64,000 nucleotides of DNA from Candidatus Gastranaerophilales bacterium (GTDB lineage Bacteria; Cyanobacteriota; Vampirovibrionia; Gastranaerophilales; Gastranaerophilaceae). The translations under genes were made by a program, and so were the position numbers. The notes beneath the pieces were generated by a model. It saw nothing but the letters and a program-made list of their open reading frames with translations, ran no database searches and was not told the origin of the DNA. The stretch covers positions 1-64,000 of the forward strand of contig CALUQH010000003.1 in the NCBI GenBank assembly GCA_944322885.1. Reading direction: 5' to 3'. Below, piece after piece: positions 17,188 through 25,796 of the stretch (position 1 is its first letter; each line of letters starts with the position of its first letter).

Positions 17188-18954
17188 TTATCCGACTTGA
17201 TTTCTTCCGTTATTTTTAGCGTTGTATAAACGTTTATCTGCAGCTTCAATAATATCAACAGCGCTTTCTCCATCTGCTGGATAAGTTGAGACTCCAAGGC
17301 TTATTGTGACGTTTGTTTCTTTTCCGTTTGAAAGTTTGAATTTCTTTTCGGCAACTCTTGCACATATTTTTTGTGCGGTAGAGAAAGCTTCTTCTTTAGG
17401 AGTATTGGGTAGTATTATACTCATTTCTTCCCCGCCGTATCTGCATACAATATCTGTTGCACGGACATTTCGTTTAAGTGTTTGGGCAACTTCTCTTAAA
17501 ACAGCATCTCCGGATTGATGTCCGAATGTATCGTTAAACTTTTTAAAGAAATCAATGTCAATAATAATAAGGGAGAAGCTTGTATTATATCGTTTTGATT
17601 GTTCAAGCTGCATTCTAATTTGTTCTTGAAAATATCTGTGGTTATAAAGTTCTGTTAATCCGTCGGTTGTAGCAAGCTTGTACTGTAGTTCAAAATCGCG
17701 TGATTTAATAAGGTATTTTATTATGTAAGCACATGTAAACGCAAAAATCGAAAATATTAAAGGATAGATAATTTCAAGCCAGAGATTGCCGAGTTTCATT
17801 GCATAGTATGATATTAAAAGGTATACAAAATATGTTGAAAGTGACATTAATGAAGCTGTAAACGCCGAACTAACCCTGCTCACTACAGATGCAATGAGCA
17901 AAGCTAAAAGTATGCTTAAAGCAAGCGTATATCCTCTGTTAACTTTCCTTATAAAGTTATTATCAATAAGGTTATTTAGAAAAGTTGCCTGAATTTCTAC
18001 CCCGGGATAAATCTTCCCTGTTGGTACGGTTTTTATGTCAAACAAACTGGCCGCGGTTGTTCCGAAATATATTATTTTATTGGAAAAATCATAATCCAGT
18101 TCGGTTTTTTCTCCGTTAACAGCTTTTATAAGCTGATACATAGGGATGTATGTGTATGTCCCCGCAGGGCCGTACCAGTTAATTATCGCACTGCCGTCTT
18201 TGTCAAGAAAAATTTTTCTGTCGCCGAGTTTAAGGTTTGAATTTTTGTCAATTTCATATGTGTCGTTGCCTTCTCCAAGGTATTGCATTCCCACTTTCAG
18301 TGCAAGCTGAGGGTAAAATTTATCCTGATATTTTACTATCAAAGGCATTTTTCTTAAAACTCCGTCATCAGAACGTGAAACATTGATTATACCTATATTT
18401 GAAGTCGCATCTATAATTCCGTCAAGTATTTTTCTGCAATTTGTATAGCTTAAATCTGAAAAATCAATGCTTGAGTTATTTTTAATATTAATTGATAATT
18501 TGTCAGGTAGTTTAGGCGGGGTTCTTAAATCTGCAGACTGATTATCGAAATTCATTGAAGTGAAAACGTTGTTATATTTCTTAAAAGCATTGACAAGGGC
18601 CGAATCGGCATTATTTTGACTTTTTAATGATTTAACAAACATCATGTCAAATGCTATTGCACGTGGGCTGAACTGCTCCAGATAATTTATCATTTTTGCG
18701 TAAACATCTCTGGGTAAGGGCCATTCGCCGTAGCTGCCGAGTATATACTCATAAGTTGCATCATCCACCGCAATTATGACAATATCACTGTTTGCTTTTT
18801 TCCCGCCATCTTTAATAATAATGCCCTGTCTTAAGTCGAAAGTTCTGTTTTCTACAGCATCAATTAACGAATTAAGATTTGCATTTTTTACAATTAAAAA
18901 TATAAATATCCCGAAAATTATCAGCCCTAAGGCATATAAAATTTTTTTAAACAT
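17188..18954 (-). CDS. CHASE2-domain diguanylate cyclase
   Basis: 588 residues. An N-terminal membrane helix is followed by an extracytoplasmic CHASE2 sensor domain (about 30-325, with FDLRQG, DIVIIAVDD, FSPRAIAFDMMF), a cluster of three transmembrane helices (~330-420), then GGDEF (~430-588). The active-site signature is GGEEM, not GGDEF/GGEEF; an RxxD inhibitory site (RATD) sits five residues upstream. It probably makes c-di-GMP in response to an external signal. The Met at the last signature position may reduce activity. A strong promoter is visible upstream. Confidence 0.93.
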   Translation of the reverse strand: MFKKILYALGLIIFGIFIFLIVKNANLNSLIDAVENRTFDLRQGIIIKDGGKKANSDIVIIAVDDATYEYILGSYGEWPLPRDVYAKMINYLEQFSPRAIAFDMMFVKSLKSQNNADSALVNAFKKYNNVFTSMNFDNQSADLRTPPKLPDKLSINIKNNSSIDFSDLSYTNCRKILDGIIDATSNIGIINVSRSDDGVLRKMPLIVKYQDKFYPQLALKVGMQYLGEGNDTYEIDKNSNLKLGDRKIFLDKDGSAIINWYGPAGTYTYIPMYQLIKAVNGEKTELDYDFSNKIIYFGTTAASLFDIKTVPTGKIYPGVEIQATFLNNLIDNNFIRKVNRGYTLALSILLALLIASVVSRVSSAFTASLMSLSTYFVYLLISYYAMKLGNLWLEIIYPLIFSIFAFTCAYIIKYLIKSRDFELQYKLATTDGLTELYNHRYFQEQIRMQLEQSKRYNTSFSLIIIDIDFFKKFNDTFGHQSGDAVLREVAQTLKRNVRATDIVCRYGGEEMSIILPNTPKEEAFSTAQKICARVAEKKFKLSNGKETNVTISLGVSTYPADGESAVDIIEAADKRLYNAKNNGRNQVG

Positions 18955-19333
18955 AACCTTATATATTTTTCTCTACTTCATTCTTTCAGTATAGTTGAAT
19001 GTAGAAGATTTGGCAACAAAATTTTTTAATATAAACTGTTTTTCAAGAATAAAATTGTTAACTTTTAAAATTTCTGTAGAATACGACAATTCATCGGGGT
19101 TTTGCAAATACCTGAGTAAACATTTTTCATGCAGATTCATCTATATAATCACCTTTAAAAATCTAATAACTGATAACCTTTTTATTATGCCGAAATTAAT
19201 AAAAATTAACATCAAACATATGCATGAGATTTTCTTACCGCTTGCACTTTTTTATTTCCGTAGTATCATATAATTAGTCGAAATTTTAAAAGTAATCAAG
19301 TTTGGAATCTTGAGAAAAAGAAAGAGGTTAGAA
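18955..19333. other. Divergent intergenic region without a convincing gene
   Basis: 379 nt between the CHASE2-GGDEF gene and rpmE. It holds the GGDEF promoter and a TATAAT at 19269-19274 that may serve rpmE. A 92-codon plus-strand reading frame here lacks a ribosome site and has the composition of noncoding AT-rich DNA, so I do not call it a gene. Confidence 0.5.
18988..19016 (-). promoter_or_regulatory. Promoter of the CHASE2-GGDEF gene
   Basis: On the minus strand TTGCCA (19016-19011), a 17-nt spacer, and TATACT (18993-18988). About 33 nt of leader precede the ATG. Confidence 0.65.
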
Positions 19334-19540
19334 ATGAAAAAAGGAATACACCCTGATTATAAAAAAACAGTTATCAAGTGTGTTTGCGGTAACGAAATTG
19401 AAACAGGTTCAATTAATGATAATATTACGGTTGAAATTTGCAACCACTGCCATCCGTTCTACACAGGCCAGCAGAAAATTCTTGACTCAGAAGGTCGTGT
19501 TGAAAGATTTAACAAACGTTACGGCAATAAAAAAGCTTAG
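19334..19540 (+). CDS. rpmE: 50S ribosomal protein L31, zinc-binding type
   Basis: 68 residues from ATG 19334, preceded by AGAGGT; an upstream TTG would add an unnatural basic extension. Four zinc ligands are retained (CVC near residue 15 and CNHC near residue 35), followed by HPFYTGQQ and the terminal [11 protein letters not shown]. This is the C+ form that stores zinc, located in the central protuberance of the large subunit. Confidence 0.97.
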   Translation: MKKGIHPDYKKTVIKCVCGNEIETGSINDNITVEICNHCHPFYTGQQKILDSEGRVERFNKRYGNKKA

Positions 19541-19568
19541 TTTGCATAAATTGTTAGAAAAAATTTAC

Positions 19569-19612
19569 ATTATACCACTCTTAAACTTAAGGGTGGTATA
19601 ATTATTTTATTG
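19569..19612 (+). terminator. Long stem-loop after rpmE, probable terminator
   Basis: Arms 19569-19584 and 19587-19602 pair over 16 positions with a single G-U pair, followed by TTATTTTATT. The T-run is interrupted. The right arm contains TATAAT, so the element could also carry the thyX -10 box. Confidence 0.6.
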
Positions 19613-19636
19613 TATTTTATAGAGGGGATTTTGTGT

Positions 19637-20350
19637 ATGGAAAATAATAACAAACCTGTTGTAAATTTGATTTCAAAACCTGATAATATGCTAAAGACTG
19701 TTTATACAGCCTGCAGAACCTGTTACAGTGCAGATTACCCGATAAATATTTATAACAGCACTGATGATAAAGAAAAAATGCTTAAACTTATTGAAAGAGT
19801 TATTTCCTCAGGTCATTATTCAACAATTGAGCATATTCAGGTTACTTTTGCAATATCAAATGTTTCGCGGGCCTGCACGCATCAGCTTGTAAGACACAGG
19901 CACATGTCTTTTTCTCAAAAATCTCAAAGATATGTTAAGGAAAAAGGGCAGTTTGATTATATTATTCCGCCGACAATAGAAAGAAATCCTGAATTAAAAG
20001 AAAAATTTGTCGCGTTTATGGGAAAAATTTCAGAGCAGTATCAGGAATTTGTTGATGCTGGAGTTCCTGCTGAAGATGCAAGATTTGTCCTCCCAAATGC
20101 TGCTGCAAGTTCCCTTGTTGCAAGTTTAAACCTCAGGGAAATGATTCACCTTGCAAACTTAAGACTTTGTACAAGAGCGCAGTACGAAATAAGAACAATG
20201 GTTAAAATGATGTGCGATGAACTTGTTAATGAAGAACCATGGTTAAAACCTTATCTTGTCCCTAAATGTGAAAGATTGGGCTTTTGTGATGAGGACAAAT
20301 CCTGCGGAAGAAAACCGAAATTTGAAGAATTAACAGCGGAAAAAGTTTAG
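19637..20350 (+). CDS. thyX: Flavin-dependent thymidylate synthase
   Basis: 237 residues from ATG 19637 (AGAGGGG upstream; a TTG 27 nt earlier is unlikely). The ThyX signature RHRHMSFSQKSQRY is complete, with DARFVLPNAAASSLVASLNLRE and LRLCTRAQYEIR for substrate and FAD binding. It makes dTMP from dUMP with methylene-THF and NADPH, independently of ThyA. Its presence implies thymidylate synthesis without need for dihydrofolate reductase recycling. The permease follows after 3 nt. Confidence 0.96.
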   Translation: MENNNKPVVNLISKPDNMLKTVYTACRTCYSADYPINIYNSTDDKEKMLKLIERVISSGHYSTIEHIQVTFAISNVSRACTHQLVRHRHMSFSQKSQRYVKEKGQFDYIIPPTIERNPELKEKFVAFMGKISEQYQEFVDAGVPAEDARFVLPNAAASSLVASLNLREMIHLANLRLCTRAQYEIRTMVKMMCDELVNEEPWLKPYLVPKCERLGFCDEDKSCGRKPKFEELTAEKV

Positions 20351-20353
20351 GCT

Positions 20354-21655
20354 ATGGAATTATTATTTAACCCGATAATTGTATCTGTCATATTGCTGTG
20401 TATTTTATGTTTATGCAGGGTAAATGTTTTACTTGCCCTTATTGTTTCTGCCGTTGTTGCCGGTAAAATCGCAGGAATGCATGCGGGACAGATTATGGAC
20501 GTTTTTATAAACGGTATGGGACAAAACAGCGAAACTGCTTTGAGTTATATTTTACTCGGAACATTTGCCGCAGCTATGGCGCATACGGGTTTGGCGGATG
20601 TTCTTGCAAAAAGAATTGCATTATTGATAAAAAATAATAAATTTATTCTTCTTTTAATATTAACACTTTTAGCCTGTGCATCGCAGAATTTGATACCGGT
20701 ACATATTGCTTTTATCCCTGTAATAATTCCGCCTTTGATATCAGTTATGAATAAGCTCAAGCTTGATCGTCGTGCTGTTGCCTGTGCTCTTGCGTTCGGT
20801 CTGGTTACTCCCTATATCGTTTTTCCGGCAGGGTTCGGGTTAATCTTTCAAAGGCTTCTCGCGGATAATATGACCTCAAACGGCATGAAAGTTTCTGTTA
20901 CGGATGTTTGGCAGTCTGTATGGATTTTAGGGTTAGGACTTTTTTGCGGACTTTTATGGGCTGTATTTATTTCGTACAGAAAACCGCGGGGCTATGAAAA
21001 TATCCCGTTCAGAGAAGAACGTAGAAGGTCTTTGAGATTTACGGGAAGTCATTATATAACTCTGCTTGCGGCCTTTGCAACGCTAGCTGTTCAGTTGTGG
21101 ACAAAGTCTTTGCCATTAGGCGCTTTAATTGGTTTAACAATAATTTTCGGCACACGGGCTATTAACCCTGAAAAAATGGATACTCTTATTAATGAAGGTA
21201 TAGGCTTAATGGGTTATGTAGCATTTGTAATGCTGGTTGCAGCTGGTTTTGCGGGTGTGTTGAAATCAACCGGCGGTATTGACAACCTTGTTAATGCTTT
21301 TATTCCGTTGATGATGGGCTCAAAACTTGTTGCCTCATTTTTAATGCTGATAATAGGCTTATTCATAACAATAGGTATCGGAACTTCTTTTGGTACAATC
21401 CCTATTTTAGCCGTTTTATTTGTACCGATATTTGTTCATCTTGGCTTCACGCCTTTTGAAGCAATAGTTGTGTTTGCCTCATCTGCCGCTTTAGGTGATG
21501 CAGGCTCTCCTGCTTCCGGCACTACGCTTGGCCCAACAGCCGGTTTGAATGTCGACGGTCAGCATGAACATATTAAAGACACATGTATTCCGACGTTTTT
21601 ACATTACAATATCCCGTTAATTTTATTTGCACTGCTTGCAGTGTTGATATTTTAA
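20354..21655 (+). CDS. NhaC-like Na+/H+ antiporter-family permease
   Basis: 433 residues with about 11-12 hydrophobic helices. SALSYILLGTFAAAMAHTG and GDAGSPASGTTLGPTAGLN, with QHEHIKDTCIPTFLHYN at the C-terminus, match the COG2056-type predicted permeases related to NhaC; relatives are described as amino acid (histidine) or Na+/H+ transporters. The substrate cannot be set from sequence. It starts 3 nt after thyX, so it is likely co-transcribed. Confidence 0.82.
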   Translation: MELLFNPIIVSVILLCILCLCRVNVLLALIVSAVVAGKIAGMHAGQIMDVFINGMGQNSETALSYILLGTFAAAMAHTGLADVLAKRIALLIKNNKFILLLILTLLACASQNLIPVHIAFIPVIIPPLISVMNKLKLDRRAVACALAFGLVTPYIVFPAGFGLIFQRLLADNMTSNGMKVSVTDVWQSVWILGLGLFCGLLWAVFISYRKPRGYENIPFREERRRSLRFTGSHYITLLAAFATLAVQLWTKSLPLGALIGLTIIFGTRAINPEKMDTLINEGIGLMGYVAFVMLVAAGFAGVLKSTGGIDNLVNAFIPLMMGSKLVASFLMLIIGLFITIGIGTSFGTIPILAVLFVPIFVHLGFTPFEAIVVFASSAALGDAGSPASGTTLGPTAGLNVDGQHEHIKDTCIPTFLHYNIPLILFALLAVLIF

Positions 21656-21681
21656 TATTAAAGAAAATGAAAAAAGTATGG

Positions 21682-21755
21682 TGGCCCCGGCGCGATTCGA
21701 ACGCGCGATCTTCGGTTTAGGAAACCGCTGCTCTATCCTGCTGAGCTACGAAGCC
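21682..21755 (-). tRNA. tRNA-Arg (anticodon CCU)
   Basis: On the minus strand a full cloverleaf is visible: GGCTTCG acceptor, GCTC-N-GAGC D-arm, anticodon loop TTCCTAA (CCU, reads AGG), TTCGAAT T-loop and CGGGGCC closing the acceptor. CCA is not encoded. The first pair of the anticodon stem is a mismatch (G-A). Confidence 0.95.
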
Positions 21756-21815
21756 TCATACTTTTCGATTTTTTCAAACCGGCTGTCAACCATATTTATT
21801 ATAATATAAAAATTT

Positions 21816-22157
21816 TTATACGGGTGTATAATTTATCTCAGAGATTTCATCTGTCACCTCTATTTTGAATATAACAGGCCGTAAACCGTCATTACATGAA
21901 CATATTGCAACACCCGGAACTCTTATCCAATCGTTAAAATAGAATGTTTCTTTATCTGCCCCATGCGAAAGTGCAAAAACATATTGATAGATTGCTTTCC
22001 AGGCTTCATCACAAAAACCTTCTGGCTTTGCATAATCAGCATAAAATACCTGACCTTCTTTCAGCATTGGACATGGACCAAGGTTTGGTGCACCGTATTC
22101 TTTAGCAAGTTCTTCTTCAAATGTTTTCTTTAGTACCGTAATTTTACATTTTTTCAT
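21816..22157 (-). CDS. TIGR04076-family protein
   Basis: 113 residues. It has the features I associate with TIGR04076: a KCKITVL start, CPMLKEGQVF, GFCDEAW and AICSCNDGLRPVIFKIE. Conserved Cys residues (near 29, 50, 89 and 91) suggest metal or redox chemistry, but no function is established for the family. GGGGGA precedes the ATG. It lies between a tRNA and the divergent hydE. Confidence 0.82.
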   Translation of the reverse strand: MKKCKITVLKKTFEEELAKEYGAPNLGPCPMLKEGQVFYADYAKPEGFCDEAWKAIYQYVFALSHGADKETFYFNDWIRVPGVAICSCNDGLRPVIFKIEVTDEISEINYTPV

Positions 22158-22190
22158 TTTTCCCCCTTCTTATAATTTGATTATATCATG

Positions 22191-22199
22191 TGATATAAT
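22191..22199 (+). promoter_or_regulatory. Extended -10 box of hydE, leaderless configuration
   Basis: TGA-TATAAT (22191-22199) is an extended -10; exactly 6 nt (all T) separate it from the ATG at 22206. No Shine-Dalgarno exists. Confidence 0.65.
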
Positions 22200-22205
22200 T
22201 TTTTT

Positions 22206-23180
22206 ATGAATTTATCAAAAAAAGAAATAATAGATATTTTAAACTCTGATGACAATTCAGTTTTGGATACTGCTGACAAAATTCGTCATCAATATGTCGG
22301 TGACGGTGTTCATCTGCGCGGATTAATTGAGTTTTCCAATATTTGTAAACGTAACTGCCAATATTGCGGACTGCAATCTCAAAATAAGTCAGTTAAAAGA
22401 TACAGACTTTCAAAAGATGAAATAATTAATCTTGCAAAAAACGGCGCGGCTCAAGGATATAAAACAATTGTTCTTCAATCGGGAGAGGATGATTTTTATT
22501 CTACGGATTTGTTGTGCGAGATTATTGCTGATATCAAGTCTTTGGATGTCGCCCTAACTTTGAGTATCGGTGAAAAAACATTTGATGAATTCAGGGCATA
22601 CAAAGAAGCTGGTGCTGACAGATACCTTTTGCGTATAGAAACGACGGATGAAAATTTATATAAAAAAATGCATCCCTATGCTGATTTTGAAAACCGTAAA
22701 AGATGTTTGTACGATTTAAAAAAACTTGGTTATGAAACAGGAACAGGATGTCTTGTGGGGTTGCCTGGGCAGACTATTGAATCACTGGCAGATGATATTT
22801 TGTTTTTTAAAGAATTAGATGCTGATATGATTGGTATAGGTCCTTTTATCCCTCATCCGCAAACTTCATTGAAAAATGAGCACTCGGGAAATCTTGATTT
22901 GGCTGTGAAAGTTATGGCTTTAACAAGAATTTTGCTTCTGGATATAAATATCCCTGCAACAACGGCTATGGAATCTTTAAGAGCAGACGGCAGACTTTTA
23001 GCCTTGCAAAGCGGTGCAAATGTTGTTATGCCCAATTTGACGGATGATTTCCATAAAAAATTGTACGAAATTTATCCTGATAAGGTAAGTGCAACACGGG
23101 AGGAACTCAGAAAAAAACTGGATAAAATCGGACGTTTTATTGTTGAAAATAATTCTGGATTCAGGTTTGAAAATAGATAA
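22206..23180 (+). CDS. hydE: [FeFe]-hydrogenase H-cluster radical SAM maturase HydE
   Basis: 324 residues. The radical SAM cluster motif CKRNCQYC is preceded by VHLRGLIEFSNI and followed by GLQSQN, the HydE pattern. Downstream YRLSKDEI, TIVLQSGEDD, LSIGEKTFDEF and the BATS-like end (ALQSGANVVMPNLT) fit. HydE contributes to the dithiomethylamine bridge of the H-cluster. HydF, HydG and a hydrogenase are not in the window. PylB and BioB relatives are alternatives but less like it. Confidence 0.88.
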   Translation: MNLSKKEIIDILNSDDNSVLDTADKIRHQYVGDGVHLRGLIEFSNICKRNCQYCGLQSQNKSVKRYRLSKDEIINLAKNGAAQGYKTIVLQSGEDDFYSTDLLCEIIADIKSLDVALTLSIGEKTFDEFRAYKEAGADRYLLRIETTDENLYKKMHPYADFENRKRCLYDLKKLGYETGTGCLVGLPGQTIESLADDILFFKELDADMIGIGPFIPHPQTSLKNEHSGNLDLAVKVMALTRILLLDINIPATTAMESLRADGRLLALQSGANVVMPNLTDDFHKKLYEIYPDKVSATREELRKKLDKIGRFIVENNSGFRFENR

Positions 23181-23237
23181 TAGAAGCGTAAAATGATTTT
23201 TAATGTATAATAAATTAATATTGTGGAGATAGAATTT

Positions 23238-24149
23238 ATGAGAAAAAATTTATTATTAGTTTTAGTTTTATTAGTATCAGTGTCAGTTTTCTGTACTGGC
23301 TGTATAAAATCTTCTTATAACATAAATATTGATGACAAAGACAATGTTTCAATTTCAAAAACACAGGCATTTAATCTGTCTTTTTTTGAGAATTATGATC
23401 CCGGTTTTAAAAATGAGTTTGAAAAATCTGTTTTTGAAAATGAAGAGGATTTTAAAAAAGACGGTTATGATGTTGCGGAATATTATGATGGTACATATAG
23501 AGGGATTACAATAAGCAAAAAAAATATTAATTTTGAAAAAACAGGAGAAGAATTTGAAGATGCTTTCACGGATGTTGATGAAGCTTTTACTATAGAAAGA
23601 AGAGGGTTTAGTAAGTTTTATAAAATACATTTGGTTTATGATTCTAATAAGGCTATGGAACAGTTGTCTAAACAGGAAAACTCTTTCCAAAATGAAGATA
23701 TTGACGAAGAAAATTCTTTTACAATAAATGGTAAACCTGACAAAGTCGTTTCAAAAACAACGCAAACAGATCCGAATACGGGAGATGTTACAGAAACTAC
23801 TTATTATGCAAGCGGTGCAGTATCGACTTCCTCCTATAACCCTCAGCAGCAGAAAAAATTTGGTGAGGCTCTTGGCAATTACTTTAACTCTGTTCCTGGC
23901 TTAAAACCTATTTCGGAAATAACAATAAAAATTCCTAAAAAGGCTGTAAAAAATAATGCAACTAAAGTAATAAGCGATACTGAGTATTATTGGGATTTAT
24001 CTGATACAGATTCTAAAAATAGCGTTATTGAAGTGATTCTTGAGTATGAAAAATTTGATTTTTCATCATTGGGACCCGTTATATCAGTCCTAATAATTGC
24101 TGTAATTATGGGTGCTGTGTTTATAATGTTTAAACATGACGGAAACTAA
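23238..24149 (+). CDS. Membrane lipoprotein with C-terminal transmembrane helix
   Basis: 303 residues from ATG 23238 (GGAGA upstream; a GTG 15 nt earlier is less likely). The signal ends in the lipobox FCTGC, giving a lipid-modified N-terminus. A soluble region of ~240 residues follows (ISKTQAFNLSF, DTEYYWDLSD), then a C-terminal helix PVISVLIIAVIMGAVFIMF. This layout resembles DUF3153/LppM-like proteins, but the match is by architecture. Function unknown. Confidence 0.8.
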   Translation: MRKNLLLVLVLLVSVSVFCTGCIKSSYNINIDDKDNVSISKTQAFNLSFFENYDPGFKNEFEKSVFENEEDFKKDGYDVAEYYDGTYRGITISKKNINFEKTGEEFEDAFTDVDEAFTIERRGFSKFYKIHLVYDSNKAMEQLSKQENSFQNEDIDEENSFTINGKPDKVVSKTTQTDPNTGDVTETTYYASGAVSTSSYNPQQQKKFGEALGNYFNSVPGLKPISEITIKIPKKAVKNNATKVISDTEYYWDLSDTDSKNSVIEVILEYEKFDFSSLGPVISVLIIAVIMGAVFIMFKHDGN

Positions 24150-24228
24150 ATAAAAGATCCCTACTTAAGGAATTTTTTATTGTACCTGATGCTATCGTCT
24201 TGAAATTTTTTCGTTAAACGGACTTCAG

Positions 24229-24264
24229 ATTAAATTATAGCAATCTTAATTGCTATAATTTAAT
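24229..24264. repeat. Perfect 36-bp palindrome (16-bp arms, CTTA loop)
   Basis: Arms 24229-24244 and 24249-24264 are exact reverse complements. Each arm holds TATAAT, once per strand, so the element contains two divergent -10-like boxes. Shorter inverted arms GAAATTTTT (24202-24210) and AAAAATTTC (24280-24288) bracket it. No T-run follows either side, which argues against a simple terminator. Confidence 0.85.
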
Positions 24265-24317
24265 ACTTGTGTTCTCTGCAAAAATTTCGTTCGAACGCTA
24301 ATGGAATTTAATACATC

Positions 24318-24354
24318 AAAAAAGGTCAATATCATAAGGATATCGACCTTTTTT
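24318..24354 (-). terminator. Terminator of tRNA-Arg(CCG), possibly bidirectional
   Basis: AAAAAAGGTC...GACCTTTTTT with a 10-bp core stem. The only imperfect position is G-U when read on the minus strand and A-C on the plus strand, so it suits minus-strand transcription from the tRNA. Confidence 0.8.
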
Positions 24355-24427
24355 GTGCCTGATGCGATTCGAACGCACGACCTTTTCCTTCGGAGGGAAA
24401 CGCTCTATCCAACTGAGCTACAGGCAC
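24354..24427 (-). tRNA. tRNA-Arg (anticodon CCG)
   Basis: Minus strand: acceptor GTGCCTG/CAGGCAC (7 perfect pairs), D-arm GCTC/GAGC, anticodon stem TTTCC/GGAAA with loop CTCCGAA (CCG, reads CGG) and T-loop TTCGAAT. CCA is not encoded. The discriminator base overlaps the terminator T-tract. Confidence 0.96.
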
Positions 24428-24439
24428 ATAGTCAGGGAA

Positions 24440-25780
24440 TTAATTCCCTGACAATACTATTGTAAAATCTGTTTCTCCGCATTGATAATTAACAGGATCA
24501 TAAACAAATTGGAGTCCGCCGAATGCTTCATTCTTTTTCTTTAACCAATTATAATAGTCATTGGTTACATTCGCAGAATGCGCAATAAATTGAGAGTGAG
24601 CTCTTGTTGTTATACCGGTACATTTAACTTCTATATTAGCAGCTTTAAGGTTTGCTTCCATTTCTTCTGCTTTAGCTGTACTTGATGCCATTACTCCTGC
24701 AGTCATTGGTGCGGCTTCGTCAATAGCAACTTTGTCACGATAAATTACTCTGTTTACGACTTCCTGAGTTTTTTCCGGATCTAAAATCCAATAGCTTATA
24801 TAACCTTTCTGATTTGGAGCACCCGGAAGCATTGCTACTTCAATTTTATCCATGTCTATGTGTTTTGCAAGTGCAGCATACTGCGACATTTCATAGAAAG
24901 ACATATCTGTTTTTATATATTTTTTTGCGACTGATATAATATCAGGAATTTTAGTAATTGTTTCAGGTTGTTTTAATTTATTCAAAAGGCTTCTTAGGAG
25001 CCATTGCTGTCTTTGAGTTCTGCCTATATCCCCCAAAGCATCATGCCTGAATCTTAAATATTCAACAGCCTGCTGACCGGTTAAGTGATGATCTCCTTTT
25101 GTAAAGTTAATATGTAAATTACCTGAGTAATCGTTATAATGCATGGGCTTTTCAACATATACATCCAATCCGTCCATAGCATCGACAATTTCCTTAACTG
25201 CGCTGTCGTGCACCATTATGTATCTGTCAATATGAACTCCTAATGTATCTTCGATTGTTCGTTTTGTCATTTCAATTCCGCCTATAGCGTGTGCGGCATT
25301 AATTTTATTCACACCGTTATCACCAGGGAGATAAACTTTACTGTCGCGCGGAATTGAAAGAGCATTGACCGATTTTGTTCTGGGATCAATATTTACAAGA
25401 ATAATTGTATCTGTTCTTGTTCCTGACCATAAATCATTCGGATTCCCGCTGGCGTCAACCCCGAGAAACAAAATATTCTGTCTTCTTAATCCAAAAGGAA
25501 GAGTAAAATCCGCATGTTCTTTGTTTGCATTACTTACGGTTAGTTTTTGATAAATTTTTGTTATTATTGAGTCCTCTCCAAAATGTTCTACAACAAAGTT
25601 TTCATTGCCCGCAATAATAAATATACCTAATAAAACTCCTATAAATACTATTATCATGCCTATTAAAACTTTAGCAAAGGAGGAACGTTCTTCTCTGGTT
25701 TCTTTAGCGTGTCTTACAAATGTTTCACTTCTATCATTTTTGTCATAATTATTTCTGTTTCTCTGAATTTGATTTGTCAT
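24440..25780 (-). CDS. LytR-CpsA-Psr (LCP) family protein with LytR_C domain
   Basis: 446 residues. A basic cytoplasmic tail (~40) and one transmembrane helix (~41-62) precede the LCP catalytic domain (~105-310). Its lipid and Mg-binding residues are seen in SGTRTDTIILVNID, SIPRDS, KINAAHAIGG and EYLRFRHDALGDIGRTQRQQ. A LytR_C domain closes the protein (~365-440). LCP enzymes transfer lipid-linked glycopolymers to peptidoglycan. Its presence fits the gatD and glycan genes elsewhere in the window. mgtE lies 16 nt upstream on the same strand. Confidence 0.94.
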   Translation of the reverse strand: MTNQIQRNRNNYDKNDRSETFVRHAKETREERSSFAKVLIGMIIVFIGVLLGIFIIAGNENFVVEHFGEDSIITKIYQKLTVSNANKEHADFTLPFGLRRQNILFLGVDASGNPNDLWSGTRTDTIILVNIDPRTKSVNALSIPRDSKVYLPGDNGVNKINAAHAIGGIEMTKRTIEDTLGVHIDRYIMVHDSAVKEIVDAMDGLDVYVEKPMHYNDYSGNLHINFTKGDHHLTGQQAVEYLRFRHDALGDIGRTQRQQWLLRSLLNKLKQPETITKIPDIISVAKKYIKTDMSFYEMSQYAALAKHIDMDKIEVAMLPGAPNQKGYISYWILDPEKTQEVVNRVIYRDKVAIDEAAPMTAGVMASSTAKAEEMEANLKAANIEVKCTGITTRAHSQFIAHSANVTNDYYNWLKKKNEAFGGLQFVYDPVNYQCGETDFTIVLSGN

Positions 25781-25796
25781 ATTATTTTACCTTTTT

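Noticed and set aside
18995-19273. 92-codon plus-strand reading frame between the GGDEF gene and rpmE
   Set aside because: No ribosome site, low-complexity AT-rich composition, and it overlaps the strong minus-strand promoter.
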